64,000 nucleotides of DNA, from contig NZ_JAFIWB010000006.1 in assembly GCF_017163705.1 (NCBI RefSeq), forward strand, positions 124,001-188,000, read 5' to 3'. Shown here in pieces: positions 26,146 to 35,837 of this stretch. Source of the stretch: Xanthomonas bonasiae. GTDB lineage: Bacteria > Pseudomonadota > Gammaproteobacteria > Xanthomonadales > Xanthomonadaceae. Position 1 is the stretch's first letter. Each line of letters begins with the position of its first letter. Under the pieces are notes generated by a model. It searched no databases. It saw only the letters and a list, made by a program, of their open reading frames with translations, and was not told the origin of the DNA. The position numbers and the translations under genes are program-made.

Positions 26146-27210
26146 ATGCGCGGATTCCGATCGCTCGCTGTGTTGCTTTCCCTGTTGTCGTGCAACTGCC
26201 TACCCGCCTTCGCCGGCACGCAAGCCAATGGTCCCGATTCCTACAGCGGCAGCTACGACCGTCCCGGACGCCCGGCCATCGTCGGCCATCGCGGCGCGGC
26301 GGGGATTCGCCCCGAAAACACCTTGTCTTCGTTTCGCGAAGCGCTGGAACTGGGCGCGGACGCGCTGGAGACCGACGTGCACCTGACCCAGGACGGCGTG
26401 TGGGTCATCAACCACGATTTCTTCCTGAATCCGGATGTCGCACGCGACGGCGACGGCCAATGGAATGCACCCAAGACCCCGCTGTCGGCCATGACCTATG
26501 CGCAGATCGAACGCTACGACATCGGCCGCGCACGCCCGGGTTCGGCCTACGCCAGGGAGCATTCCGCGCTGGTGGCGGTCGACGGCGAGCGCGTGCCCAC
26601 GCTCGATCAGCTGATCGCGCTGATCCGCGGCCACGACGACACGACCCAGTTGTTCCTGGAAATAAAATCCTTGCCGATCGTTCCCGGCTTGAGCGCCGGC
26701 CCCGAGGTGCTGGCCCGCGGGGTGGTCCAGGCGCTGAGCAAGAACGACTTCAAGCAGCGCACCTATGTGCTGTGCTTCGACTGGAACGTGCTGCGCGCGA
26801 TCCACCGCCTCGACCCGTCGATCCGGCTGGTGTTCCTGAGCCAGGACGTCAAGCGTGCGCTCGCCCGCGACGACGCGCGTGCGCTGACCAACAAGGACGC
26901 GCACAGCGTGATGCAGCAGATGAGCGGCCTGGACGGACTGGGCGGACGCTCGGTCGGCGAGGCGGTCCGCGACGAAGGCGGAACCATCTGGGACATCAAC
27001 TATGCCGACATCACCGCCGCCGACCTGGCCCAGGCACGCCACGACCATCTGCGACTCGGCGCGTGGACCGTGGACGATGCCGACACCGCACGCCTGCTGT
27101 ACAACCTGGGCGTGGACTACATCACCACCAATCGCCCGGACGTGATGCTGCAGGCGTTCGGCAAGGATGCCGCCGTGAACGCTCCTCTGCCGCCTGGCGC
27201 CTCGCGCTAG
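26146..27210 (+). CDS. Glycerophosphodiester phosphodiesterase, exported (GlpQ-like)
   Basis: 354 residues from MRGFRSLAVLLSLLSC. A signal peptide precedes AFA-GTQANG. The catalytic region has VGHRGAAGIRPENTL, LETDVHLTQDGVWVINHDF, and later LFLEIKS, which carry the His/Arg, Glu/Asp metal ligands and the second His of the GDPD barrel. WTVDDADTARLLYNLGVDYITTNRPD (in part) closes the barrel. It hydrolyses glycerophosphodiesters, releasing glycerol 3-phosphate, and is predicted to act outside the inner membrane. It precedes the phospholipase C/receptor cassettes, with which it makes functional sense. A Cys at position 16-18 in the signal could form a lipobox, but spacing is poor. Confidence 0.9.
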   Translation: MRGFRSLAVLLSLLSCNCLPAFAGTQANGPDSYSGSYDRPGRPAIVGHRGAAGIRPENTLSSFREALELGADALETDVHLTQDGVWVINHDFFLNPDVARDGDGQWNAPKTPLSAMTYAQIERYDIGRARPGSAYAREHSALVAVDGERVPTLDQLIALIRGHDDTTQLFLEIKSLPIVPGLSAGPEVLARGVVQALSKNDFKQRTYVLCFDWNVLRAIHRLDPSIRLVFLSQDVKRALARDDARALTNKDAHSVMQQMSGLDGLGGRSVGEAVRDEGGTIWDINYADITAADLAQARHDHLRLGAWTVDDADTARLLYNLGVDYITTNRPDVMLQAFGKDAAVNAPLPPGASR

Positions 27211-27292
27211 CCGACAACGCATCCCGCCCGTTGCGCCAGCGCGACGCAGCGGGCCATGCAGAGGGTGAACATGGCAACGTGTGACGCGGCGC

Positions 27293-27309
27293 GGCAACAA
27301 GACGGAAAG
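27293..27309 (+). promoter_or_regulatory. Conserved upstream block of cassette 1
   Basis: GGCAACAAGACGGAAAG lies exactly 73 bases before the ATG of the first phospholipase gene. The same block, with one change, is 73 bases before the second copy (31550-31566). A GCGTCAAGCTG stretch follows in both. Conservation in an otherwise diverged intergenic region suggests a promoter or leader function. Confidence 0.5.
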
Positions 27310-27365
27310 CATTGCGTCAAGCTGCATCGGGATGATCATCACATCTTGTTCTTCGGTCTTGCCGC

Positions 27366-28544
27366 ATGCACCTCCGTTCATCCGCCCATCCGACGCCGGA
27401 TAGGGCCCGTCGCTTTGCGGCGCATGGCGCCCTGGCCAAACGTATCGAACGTATCAAACGTGCACTGCTTGGCCTGTTGGCGCTCGCGCCGCTCGCGTTG
27501 CACGCCGCACCGCGGCTCAACGAACTGCAATACATCGGCAGCCACAACAGCTACCACGCCGGCTTCGCGCCCAGCGAAGCCGAACTCTGGAAACGCACCG
27601 ATCCGGCCGTGTTCGCGACTCTGGATTACCGCCATCCGCCGCTGACGCAGCAATTCGACGACGGCGTCAGGCAGATCGAGCTGGATATCTATGCCGATGC
27701 CAAGGGTGGCCGCTATGCGCACCCGGCAATCGTCGGGCAGATCGCCAAGGCCGGCCTGCCGCCGGCGCCGGCCATCGCCGCGCCCGGGGTGATGGAAACG
27801 CCGGGATTCAAGGTCATGCACGTGCAGGACCTGGACCAGCGCAGCACCTGCCAGCCGCTGGTCGCCTGCCTGCAGCAAGTGCGCGCATGGTCCACACAGC
27901 ATCCGGGCCATCTGCCGGTGTTCGTGCTGCTGGAAACCGAGGAGTCGTCGTTGCAGTTGGCGTTCCCGACCGTGCAGCCCGAACCCTTCGATGCCGCCGC
28001 GATGGATGCGCTGGATGCGGAAATCCGCTCGGTCTTCCGGCCCGACGAGTATCTGAGTCCGGACCAGGTGCGCGGCACGGCGCCCACGCTCAACGCCGCG
28101 ATTCTTGCGCACGGCTGGCCGTCCCTGTCCGAAGCGCGCGGCAAGATCGTGTTCCTGCTCGACCAGCATTCGGTGGGCCGGCATTACCTGCCCGGCCATC
28201 CTTCGCTGCGCGGCCGCGTGTGCTTCACCAACGCCATTCCGGGCGAAGCCGATGCGGCCTTCACCGAGCGCAACGACGGCAGCGCGGAAGAGATCGCGCG
28301 CCTGGTGAAGGCCGGATATCTGGTGCGTACGCGCACCGATGCGGACCTGAAGGAGCCGGCGCGCGGCGACACCACACGCCGCGACAGCATGCTGGCCAGC
28401 GGCGCGCAACTGCTCAGTACCGACTATCCGGACCACGAACCGGCCGCCTCCGGCTATGTGCTGCGCTTCGCCGGCGACGCGGCGGCGCGCTGCAATCCGC
28501 AATTCCCGGCGGCGCACTGCGCCGGCTACGACCTGACGCACTAA
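27366..28544 (+). CDS. PI-PLC-C1-like secreted phospholipase C, copy 1
   Basis: 392 residues. A long N-region is followed by the signal core RALLGLLALAPLALHA and mature APRLNELQ. Catalytic residues of the calcium-dependent phosphatidylinositol phospholipase C-like family are visible in YIGSHNSYHAGF (first His), QIELDIYAD (metal Glu/Asp) and KVMHVQDLDQRSTC (second His), with FVLLETEESSLQL later. The real substrate in bacteria is not established; phosphoinositides or inositol-phosphate esters are plausible. The start is supported by conservation of GCCGCATGC around the ATG in both copies. It is followed by a TonB-dependent receptor and forms cassette 1 of a tandem duplication. Confidence 0.85.
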   Translation: MHLRSSAHPTPDRARRFAAHGALAKRIERIKRALLGLLALAPLALHAAPRLNELQYIGSHNSYHAGFAPSEAELWKRTDPAVFATLDYRHPPLTQQFDDGVRQIELDIYADAKGGRYAHPAIVGQIAKAGLPPAPAIAAPGVMETPGFKVMHVQDLDQRSTCQPLVACLQQVRAWSTQHPGHLPVFVLLETEESSLQLAFPTVQPEPFDAAAMDALDAEIRSVFRPDEYLSPDQVRGTAPTLNAAILAHGWPSLSEARGKIVFLLDQHSVGRHYLPGHPSLRGRVCFTNAIPGEADAAFTERNDGSAEEIARLVKAGYLVRTRTDADLKEPARGDTTRRDSMLASGAQLLSTDYPDHEPAASGYVLRFAGDAAARCNPQFPAAHCAGYDLTH

Positions 28545-28655
28545 CCGCGGCGGCCGTTGCGCAACGCACGCGTGATCGCGATGGCGTTCGCCGCTGGACG
28601 CGTGCGCGCGATCGGGTCCGACCGATCCACCCAGACTCCCACCCGAGCTACCGAC

Positions 28656-31373
28656 ATGCAGCGCACCCACACGATCAGCCGCTTGGCCTGCTCCATCGTA
28701 CTGGCGCTGTCCGCGCCGGCATTTGCGGACACCCCGGACCAGAATCCCAAGACCCTGGCGTCGGTCAATGTGGAAGCGGACCAGACCCCGGCGCCGGGGT
28801 CGATCAACGAACAGCGCCTGTCCAACAGCGTCAACAGCGTGATGGACAAGGAGCAGATCGACGCCATTCCGTCGGCCGGCATCGCCGACGTACTCGCGCA
28901 CATGCCGGGACTGTCGGCCTACAGCGACATGCACCTGGGCCAGGCCGCCACCGGCGAGAACGCCTACGTCAGCATCCGCGGCATGGACGCCAGCTACAAC
29001 GCCTACACCCTCAACGGCTTCGGCATGCCCGAAACCGATTCGTCGACGCGCGCGATCTCGTTGAACATGCTGGCACCGTTCGGCATCCAGTCGGTGCAGG
29101 TGTCCAAGGCGCCGACCCCCGACATGCCCGGCGATGCGATCGGCGGCGCGATCGACATGCGCACGCCCAGCGCATTCGACTTCGACCGCGATTTCTATGC
29201 CAAGACCACCGCGCAGGGCAAGCTGAGCGCACTGGCCTCGGACCTGGGCACGAAGGACAAGGGCGGCACGCTGCAGCAGGAACTGGCCTGGAAATTCGGC
29301 GAGCACCAGGCGTTCGGCCTCTACCTCTCCGGCTACTACGGCAAGTCGAACACCCTGGCGCAGGCCACCTCGCCCAACACCCCCTACACCCCGGTCGATC
29401 CGGCGCAGGCCGATGCCACCGACCTGCGCGCTGTCGGCCCGCTGGTCGACACGCAGTACAAGTACAGCCTCTATACCAACCAGATCGAACGCTACGGCGG
29501 CAACCTCGCGCTCGATTGGCAGGGCGAGCACAGCACGCTGTACGCCCGCGCGATCTATGGCGCCTACAACGTCACCGGACAACAGGATCAGGCCGGCGCC
29601 GCATCGGCGAGCAGCGGCGGCGCGCCGATCGCGGTACGCGGCGAATACTTCAACACGCGCGACATCCAGGAAAAGCTGGCGACGCTGCAACTGGGCGGCA
29701 AGACCACGCTCGACAAGCTGCAGTTCGACTACGGCACCTCGTTCGGCCGCGGCACCCGCAACCGTCCGGACTACGTCGAAGCGAGCATGTATGCGCTGAC
29801 CGCCGGCAACTACGCGTTCGACCTCAGCGACCCGACCTATCCGAACCTGGCGCCCAGCTCCGACGCGCTGAAACGCTACTTCTACGACCTGGACACGCCA
29901 CACTTCTGGAAAGTGCAGGGCCACGACGCTGGCAGCCACGACAACCGCGCCAACGCGCATGTCGACATCGCCTACCGCGTGGACGACAGCGTGCTGGAGA
30001 GCGTCAAGGTCGGGCTGTCCGCCGACCATTCCGAGCGCGGCGCCTACGATCACGCCTTCTTCCACAACGACAACAACTTCGTCTACGGCGGCCCCTACTT
30101 CGGCGGCCCCGACTATCCGTTCTATGCGGCCGGCGGCCCCACCCTGTCCGCGTTGCCCGGCAAGATCGTCAACGGCGGCTTCGACGGCAGGTTCGCCGGT
30201 CCGCTCAAGATCGTGGACCGCAACTGGGTGCTGGCGCAGGCCGTGCCCTACAAGTACGTCGACGATCCCAACGGCGCAGGCGTCTACACCGCCAACGACT
30301 ACAACGCCAACACCACCTCCAGTACCGAAGCGATCTATTCCGGCTATGCGATGGCCACGCTGCACCTTGGCGAGGTGACCGTGCTGCCTGGCGTGCGCTA
30401 CGAACTGACCCGCTACTCGGCCGATTCCTGGCAATCCAACGGCGACGATGCCACCGGCCGCTTCGTCGGCACCGGCCGCACCTATGGCGAAGTGCTGCCG
30501 GGGATCAGCCTCAACTATCGCCCGGACGATCTCACCGTCTATCGCGCCTCGCTGCGGCGCAGTTTCAGCCGTCCGGCCTTTGGCCTGATTTCCGGCGAGA
30601 CGGTGTACTCGATCGATGACACCAGCGGCAAGCTGCTGGGCATTTCCAAACCCAATCCGGATCTGAACCCGAGCAAGGCCGACAACGCCGATCTGTCCGC
30701 GGAGTTCTACGACGCGCACGGCGGCATGCTCAGCGCCTCGACCTACTACAAGCGCATCACCGGCTTCGTCTACACCTCGCAATCGTCCACCAGTAACGAC
30801 AACACGCTCGGCGGCCTGGTCCCTACCGGCACCACGCTGGAAAACGGCGTGCCGGTGACCATGCCGCAGAACGGCGGCACCGCCAAGCTCTACGGCGTGG
30901 AACTGGCGTTGAGCAAGCGCCTGCAGGATTTGCCCGGCATCTGGGGCAATTTCGGCGCCACCGCCAACCTGACCCTGCAGCACAGCTCGGCCGACAGCAA
31001 GCGCGCCGACCAGCCGGAGAACACCTGGTTGCCGCGCGCACCGGAGCGCATCTACAACCTGGGCCTGTTCTACGACGACGCGCAACTGCGCGCCGACCTG
31101 AGCTACAACTACACCGGCCTGCAGCTGCTCGGCCTGACCAGCGACCGGCTCAACTACTACCTACAGCCGGTGAAGTCGCTGGACTTGAACGCCACCTACC
31201 ACCTGCCGCACGGCATCGACGTCGGCGTGTCGGTCAAGAACCTGCTCGACGAAGCGACGTTCTACGAAACCCAGGGCAAGTCCAAGCGCTACCTGGCCTA
31301 CGATCCCGGCGCCGACGGCGCCTACGTCGAGACCGGGCGGGTGTACATGCTGACGCTGGGCTACACCTACTGA
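28656..31373 (+). CDS. TonB-dependent outer-membrane receptor, copy 1
   Basis: 905 residues from MQRTHTISRLACSIVLAL; signal peptide ends AFA-DTPDQ. A TonB-box-like TLASVNVEA precedes the plug domain (IPSAGIADVLAHMPGLS, YVSIRGMDASYNAYTLNGF in part). The 22-strand barrel follows, with SFSRPAFGLISGETVYS and the C-terminal LTLGYTY. It is energised by TonB-ExbBD. It is 111 bases after the phospholipase gene, so a joint job in capturing the lipase product or lipid-bound ligand is likely. It is nearly identical to copy 2 in the plug but differs in several surface-loop segments. A longer open frame from 28557 lacks a signal peptide. Confidence 0.92.
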   Translation: MQRTHTISRLACSIVLALSAPAFADTPDQNPKTLASVNVEADQTPAPGSINEQRLSNSVNSVMDKEQIDAIPSAGIADVLAHMPGLSAYSDMHLGQAATGENAYVSIRGMDASYNAYTLNGFGMPETDSSTRAISLNMLAPFGIQSVQVSKAPTPDMPGDAIGGAIDMRTPSAFDFDRDFYAKTTAQGKLSALASDLGTKDKGGTLQQELAWKFGEHQAFGLYLSGYYGKSNTLAQATSPNTPYTPVDPAQADATDLRAVGPLVDTQYKYSLYTNQIERYGGNLALDWQGEHSTLYARAIYGAYNVTGQQDQAGAASASSGGAPIAVRGEYFNTRDIQEKLATLQLGGKTTLDKLQFDYGTSFGRGTRNRPDYVEASMYALTAGNYAFDLSDPTYPNLAPSSDALKRYFYDLDTPHFWKVQGHDAGSHDNRANAHVDIAYRVDDSVLESVKVGLSADHSERGAYDHAFFHNDNNFVYGGPYFGGPDYPFYAAGGPTLSALPGKIVNGGFDGRFAGPLKIVDRNWVLAQAVPYKYVDDPNGAGVYTANDYNANTTSSTEAIYSGYAMATLHLGEVTVLPGVRYELTRYSADSWQSNGDDATGRFVGTGRTYGEVLPGISLNYRPDDLTVYRASLRRSFSRPAFGLISGETVYSIDDTSGKLLGISKPNPDLNPSKADNADLSAEFYDAHGGMLSASTYYKRITGFVYTSQSSTSNDNTLGGLVPTGTTLENGVPVTMPQNGGTAKLYGVELALSKRLQDLPGIWGNFGATANLTLQHSSADSKRADQPENTWLPRAPERIYNLGLFYDDAQLRADLSYNYTGLQLLGLTSDRLNYYLQPVKSLDLNATYHLPHGIDVGVSVKNLLDEATFYETQGKSKRYLAYDPGADGAYVETGRVYMLTLGYTY

Positions 31374-31549
31374 GCGAGGCGTGCAGGCGCTGCAACGCGC
31401 TCGCGTTGTCGCGCAGCACACAGCACGCGCGAGGCGGATCTTGCGGCGATCGCTTGCCACGGATGGCACGCGCGCCGATCGAGCGGCGCCATCGCAACTG
31501 CGGCAGCGGCCTTACGCATGGCGAACTGTCGCAATGCATGACGCCGTGT

Positions 31550-31566
31550 GGCAACAAGATGGAAAG
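31550..31566 (+). promoter_or_regulatory. Conserved upstream block of cassette 2
   Basis: GGCAACAAGATGGAAAG, 73 bases before the second phospholipase start, matching the block upstream of copy 1 at one-base difference. The remainder of the 249-base gap after the first receptor gene shows no gene. Confidence 0.5.
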
Positions 31567-31622
31567 ATGCGCGTCAAGCTGGCGGCTGATGATAGCGGGG
31601 TCTTGTTTTCCGGCTTTGCCGC

Positions 31623-32801
31623 ATGCGCCCCTTTTCATCCGTACTGCAGGCGCTGGAATCGGTCTGTTTCACCGCACCGCCAGCGGCGCGCTCACAACGT
31701 CGCAAACGTATCGAAAGCGTCCTGCTCGGTCTGTTGACGATCGTCCCGCTCGCGCTGCACGCCGCACCCAAGCTCAACGAACTGCAGTACATCGGCAGCC
31801 ACAACAGCTACCACGCCGGTTTCGCGCCCAGCGAAGCCACGTTCTGGAAACGGATGGACCCGGCATCGTTCGCGATGCTGGACTACCGCCATCCGCCAAT
31901 GGCGCAACAGCTCGACGATGGCGTCAGGCAGATCGAACTGGATCTCTATGCCGATGCCAAGGGTGGCCGCTATGCGCACCCGGCGATCGTGGAACAGATC
32001 GCCAAGGCTGGACTGCCGCCAGCCCCGGCCATCGCTCCCGCCGGCGTGATGGAGAAGCCCGGAATCAAGGTCATGCATGTGCAGGACCTGGACCAGCGCA
32101 GCACCTGCCAGCCGCTGGTCGCCTGCCTGCAGGACGTGCGCGCCTGGTCCAGGCGACACCCGGGGCATCTTCCGATCTTCATCCTGCTCGAAACCAAGCA
32201 ATCGCCGCTGCAGCTCGGCTTTCCCACCGTGCAGCCCGAACCGTTCGATGGTGCCGCGATGGATGCGCTGGATGCAGAGCTGCGCTCGGTGTTCGCGCCC
32301 GGCGAGTATCTGAGCCCGGACCAGGTGCGTGGCGATGCGCCCACGCTCAATGTCGCCATCCTCGCCCGTGGCTGGCCAGCCTTGGCCGAGACGCGCGGCA
32401 AGGTCGTGTTCCTGCTCGACCAACGTTCGGCCGGCAGCAGCTATCTGCCTGGCCACCCTTCGCTGCGCGGCCGGGTGTGCTTCACCAATGCCGTTGCGGG
32501 CCAAGCCGACGCTGCCTTCACCGAACGCAACGACGGCAGCGCGGAAGAGATCGCGCGCCTGGTGAAAGCCGGATATCTGGTGCGCACGCGCACCGATGCG
32601 GACCTGAAAGAACCGGCGCGCAACGACACCACGCGCCGCGACGGCATGCTCGCCAGCGGCGCACAGTTGCTCAGCACCGATTTCCCCGCTCACGAAGCGG
32701 CCGCTTCCGGCTACGTGGTGCGCTTCGATGGCGACGCGGCCGCCCGCTGCAATCCGCAATTCCCGAACGCACGCTGCGACGGCGTCGATCTGACGCATTG
32801 A
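31623..32801 (+). CDS. PI-PLC-C1-like secreted phospholipase C, copy 2
   Basis: 392 residues, the same length as copy 1. The N-terminal 45 residues differ (MRPFSSVLQALESVCF and RKRIESVLLGLLTIVPLALH), while the mature parts align without gaps: YIGSHNSYHAGFAPSE, IELDLYADAKGGRYAHPAIV and KVMHVQDLDQRSTCQPLVAC are shared, with catalytic His residues kept. About nine residues in ten match by eye in the core. Conservation of active-site residues argues that both copies are functional. It begins cassette 2 and is followed by the second receptor after 136 bases. Confidence 0.85.
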   Translation: MRPFSSVLQALESVCFTAPPAARSQRRKRIESVLLGLLTIVPLALHAAPKLNELQYIGSHNSYHAGFAPSEATFWKRMDPASFAMLDYRHPPMAQQLDDGVRQIELDLYADAKGGRYAHPAIVEQIAKAGLPPAPAIAPAGVMEKPGIKVMHVQDLDQRSTCQPLVACLQDVRAWSRRHPGHLPIFILLETKQSPLQLGFPTVQPEPFDGAAMDALDAELRSVFAPGEYLSPDQVRGDAPTLNVAILARGWPALAETRGKVVFLLDQRSAGSSYLPGHPSLRGRVCFTNAVAGQADAAFTERNDGSAEEIARLVKAGYLVRTRTDADLKEPARNDTTRRDGMLASGAQLLSTDFPAHEAAASGYVVRFDGDAAARCNPQFPNARCDGVDLTH

Positions 32802-32937
32802 ATCGACGCCGCTCGCCCCGTTTCGTACCGCACCACCTCCACACACCTGTCGCAATGGAACGCATGGGCGATGCAATCGCCTGCGCCCGCATCGCCGGGG
32901 CCAGGGTACCCAAGCTCACCAACCGCGAGTTCTCTAC

Positions 32938-35661
32938 ATGCAGTCCACCCGTTCCATCAGCCGCCTGACCTACGCCATCAGCATCGCCCTGACGTTCTGC
33001 GCACCCGCGTTCGCGGAGGACGCGAGCCCACGCACCCCCACCACGCTGGATTCGGTCAACGTGCAGGCCGACCAGGCGCCCGCGCCCGGTTCGATCAACG
33101 AACAGCGCCTGTCCAACAGCGTCAACAGCGTGATGGACAAGGAGCAGATCGACGCCATTCCCTCGGCCGGCATCGCCGACGTGCTCGCGCACATGCCGGG
33201 ATTGTCGGCCTACAGCGACATGCACCTGGGCCAGGCCACCACCGGCGAGAACGCCTACGTCAGCATCCGCGGCATGGACGCCAGCTACAACGCCTACACC
33301 CTCAACGGCTTCGGCATGCCCGAAACCGACTCCTCGACCCGCGCGATCTCGTTGAACATGCTGGCGCCGTTCGGCATCCAGTCGGTGCAGGTCTCCAAGG
33401 CGCCGACACCCGACATGCCCGGCGACGCGATCGGTGGCGCGATCGACATGCGCACGCCCAGCGCGTTCGACTTCAACGGCGATTTCTATGGCAAGACCAC
33501 CGCGCAGGGCCAGTTCAACGCGCTCGCCTCGGACCTCGGCGGCAAGGACAAGGGCGGCACGCTGCAGCAGGAACTGGCCTGGAAGTTCGGCGACAACCAG
33601 GCCTTCGGCCTCTACGCGTCCGCCTATTACGGCAAGAACAACAACATGGCGCAGGCGCCTGCGCCCAACAGCAAATACGTTCCGGCCGATCCGGCACAGG
33701 CCAATGCCACCGATCTGCGCGATGTGGGCCCCCTGGTCAGCACCCGCTACAAGTACAGCGTCTACACCAGCCAGATCGAACGCTACGGCGGCAACCTCGC
33801 GCTCGACTGGCAGGGCGAGCATAGCGCGCTATACGCCCGTGCCATCTACGGCAGCTACCGTGTCACCGGGCAGCAGGACCAGTCCAGCGCGCGCCTGGAA
33901 ACCTATCTGAACCAGCCCACGGCCGTGCGCGGCGGCTACTTCAACACGCACGACATCGACGAGAAGCTGGCGACGCTGCAAGTGGGCGGCAAGACCACGC
34001 TGGACCGCCTGCAGTTCGACTACGGCAGCTCGTTCGGCCGCGGCACCCGCAGCCGGCCGGACTACGTCTCGGCCAGCCTGTACGGTTTCACCCCCGGCAG
34101 CTTCGCCTTCGACCTCAGCGACCCGACCTATCCGAGCATCGGTCCCAGCTCCGACGCGCTGAAGAACTATTTCTACAACCTGGATTCTGCATTGCTATGG
34201 AAGGTGCAGGGCCATGACGCCGGCAGCCACGACAACCGCGTCAATGCGCACACCGACATCACCTACCACGTGGACGACAGCGTGCTGGACAGCGTCAAGG
34301 TCGGGCTGTCCGCCGACCACGCCGACCGCGGCGCCTACGACCATCCGTTCTTCCACAAGGATGGCAACTTCGTCTCCAACGGCCCTTACTTCGGCGGCCC
34401 CAACTACGCCTTCCCCACCGCCGGCGGCCCGCCGCTGAGCGCGATCCCGGGGCGGGTGACCTACGGCGCCTTCGATGGCCACTATGCCGGCCCGTTCAAG
34501 ATCCTGGACCGCAACTGGATGCTGGCGCAGGCCGTGCCCTACAAGTACATCGACGATCCCAAGGGCGCCGGCGTCTATACCGCCAACGACTACAACGCCA
34601 ACACCACCTCCAGCACCGAGGCGATCTATTCCGGCTACGCGATGGCCACGCTGCACGTCGGCGACGTGACCTTGCTGCCTGGCGTGCGCTACGAGCTGAC
34701 CCGCTACTCGGCCGATTCCTGGCAATCCAGCGGCGACGGCATCAATGGCCGGTTCGTCGGCAACGGCCGCACCTATGGCGAAGTGTTGCCGGGGATCAGC
34801 CTCAACTATCGCCCGGACGATCTCACCGTCTATCGCGCCTCGCTGCGGCGCAGCTTCAGCCGCCCGGCCTTCGGCCTGATTTCCGGCGAGACGGTGTACA
34901 CCATCGACCCCAACAACACGGTCATCGGCATTTCCAAGCCCAATCCCGACCTCAATCCGAGCAAGGCCGACAACGCCGACCTGTCCGCGGAGTTCTACGA
35001 CCATCATGGCGGCGTGCTCAGCGCGGCGACCTACTACAAGCGCATCACCGGCTTCGTCTACACCTCGCAGTCGGCCACCAGCAACGACAACACGCTCGGC
35101 GGCCTGGTTCCCACCGGCACCACGTTCGAGAACGGTGTGCCGGTGACCATGCCGCAGAACGGCGGCACCGCCAAGCTCTACGGCGTGGAACTGGCGGCCA
35201 GCAAACGCCTGCAGGACCTGCCCGGCATCTGGGGCAATTTCGGCGCTACCGCCAACCTCACGCTGCAGCACAGCGAAGCGGACAGCAAGCGCCCGGATCA
35301 ACCGGAAACGACCTGGTTGCCGCGCGCGCCGGAACGCATCTACAACCTGGACCTGTTCTACGACGACACGAAGCTGCGTGCGGACCTGAGCTACAACTAC
35401 ACCGGCCTGCAGCTGCTCGGCCTGACCAGCGACCGGCTCAACTACTACCTGCAGCCGGTGAAGTCGCTGGACTTGAATGCCACCTACCACCTGCCGCACG
35501 GCATCGACGTCGGCGTGTCGGCCAAGAACCTGCTCAATGCGGCCACCTTCTACGAGACCCAGGGCAAGTCCAAGCGCTACATGGCCTACGATCCCGGCGC
35601 CGACGGCGCCTATGTCGAGACGGGCCGGGTGTACATGCTGACGGTGGGCTACACCTACTGA
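32938..35661 (+). CDS. TonB-dependent outer-membrane receptor, copy 2
   Basis: 907 residues from MQSTRSISRLTYAISIAL; signal peptide ends AFA-EDASP. TonB-box-like TLDSVNVQA, then a plug identical to copy 1 apart from one residue over more than 100. Differences cluster in likely extracellular loops: SARLETYLNQPTAVRGG replaces AGAASASSGGAPIAVRG, KDGNFVSNGPYFGGPNYAF replaces NDNNFVYGGPYFGGPDYPF, and TIDPNNTVIG replaces SIDDTSGKLLG. The barrel end LTVGYTY is kept. It probably takes up a related but not identical ligand. Confidence 0.92.
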   Translation: MQSTRSISRLTYAISIALTFCAPAFAEDASPRTPTTLDSVNVQADQAPAPGSINEQRLSNSVNSVMDKEQIDAIPSAGIADVLAHMPGLSAYSDMHLGQATTGENAYVSIRGMDASYNAYTLNGFGMPETDSSTRAISLNMLAPFGIQSVQVSKAPTPDMPGDAIGGAIDMRTPSAFDFNGDFYGKTTAQGQFNALASDLGGKDKGGTLQQELAWKFGDNQAFGLYASAYYGKNNNMAQAPAPNSKYVPADPAQANATDLRDVGPLVSTRYKYSVYTSQIERYGGNLALDWQGEHSALYARAIYGSYRVTGQQDQSSARLETYLNQPTAVRGGYFNTHDIDEKLATLQVGGKTTLDRLQFDYGSSFGRGTRSRPDYVSASLYGFTPGSFAFDLSDPTYPSIGPSSDALKNYFYNLDSALLWKVQGHDAGSHDNRVNAHTDITYHVDDSVLDSVKVGLSADHADRGAYDHPFFHKDGNFVSNGPYFGGPNYAFPTAGGPPLSAIPGRVTYGAFDGHYAGPFKILDRNWMLAQAVPYKYIDDPKGAGVYTANDYNANTTSSTEAIYSGYAMATLHVGDVTLLPGVRYELTRYSADSWQSSGDGINGRFVGNGRTYGEVLPGISLNYRPDDLTVYRASLRRSFSRPAFGLISGETVYTIDPNNTVIGISKPNPDLNPSKADNADLSAEFYDHHGGVLSAATYYKRITGFVYTSQSATSNDNTLGGLVPTGTTFENGVPVTMPQNGGTAKLYGVELAASKRLQDLPGIWGNFGATANLTLQHSEADSKRPDQPETTWLPRAPERIYNLDLFYDDTKLRADLSYNYTGLQLLGLTSDRLNYYLQPVKSLDLNATYHLPHGIDVGVSAKNLLNAATFYETQGKSKRYMAYDPGADGAYVETGRVYMLTVGYTY

Positions 35662-35837
35662 GCGCGGCCTGCCTCCGGCCAAGCGCGCCGGAGGCGTCGC
35701 GGCTCGGTTCTTGGAAGCGAGACGGTTGCGCGGCCCGGCAGTGCCGGCCGCGCTGCGGTCAGCGGGCAGCCAGACATTTCACGCTGGCTAGTCGCGACGC
35801 TTAGGCATGGTGGCTGCAATTCATGCCGGAGTCGCCG

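Noticed and set aside
27378-31085. A 1235-codon frame antisense to the first phospholipase and receptor
   Set aside because: The plus-strand genes have signal peptides and family motifs; the antisense frame is compositionally simple and has no domain.
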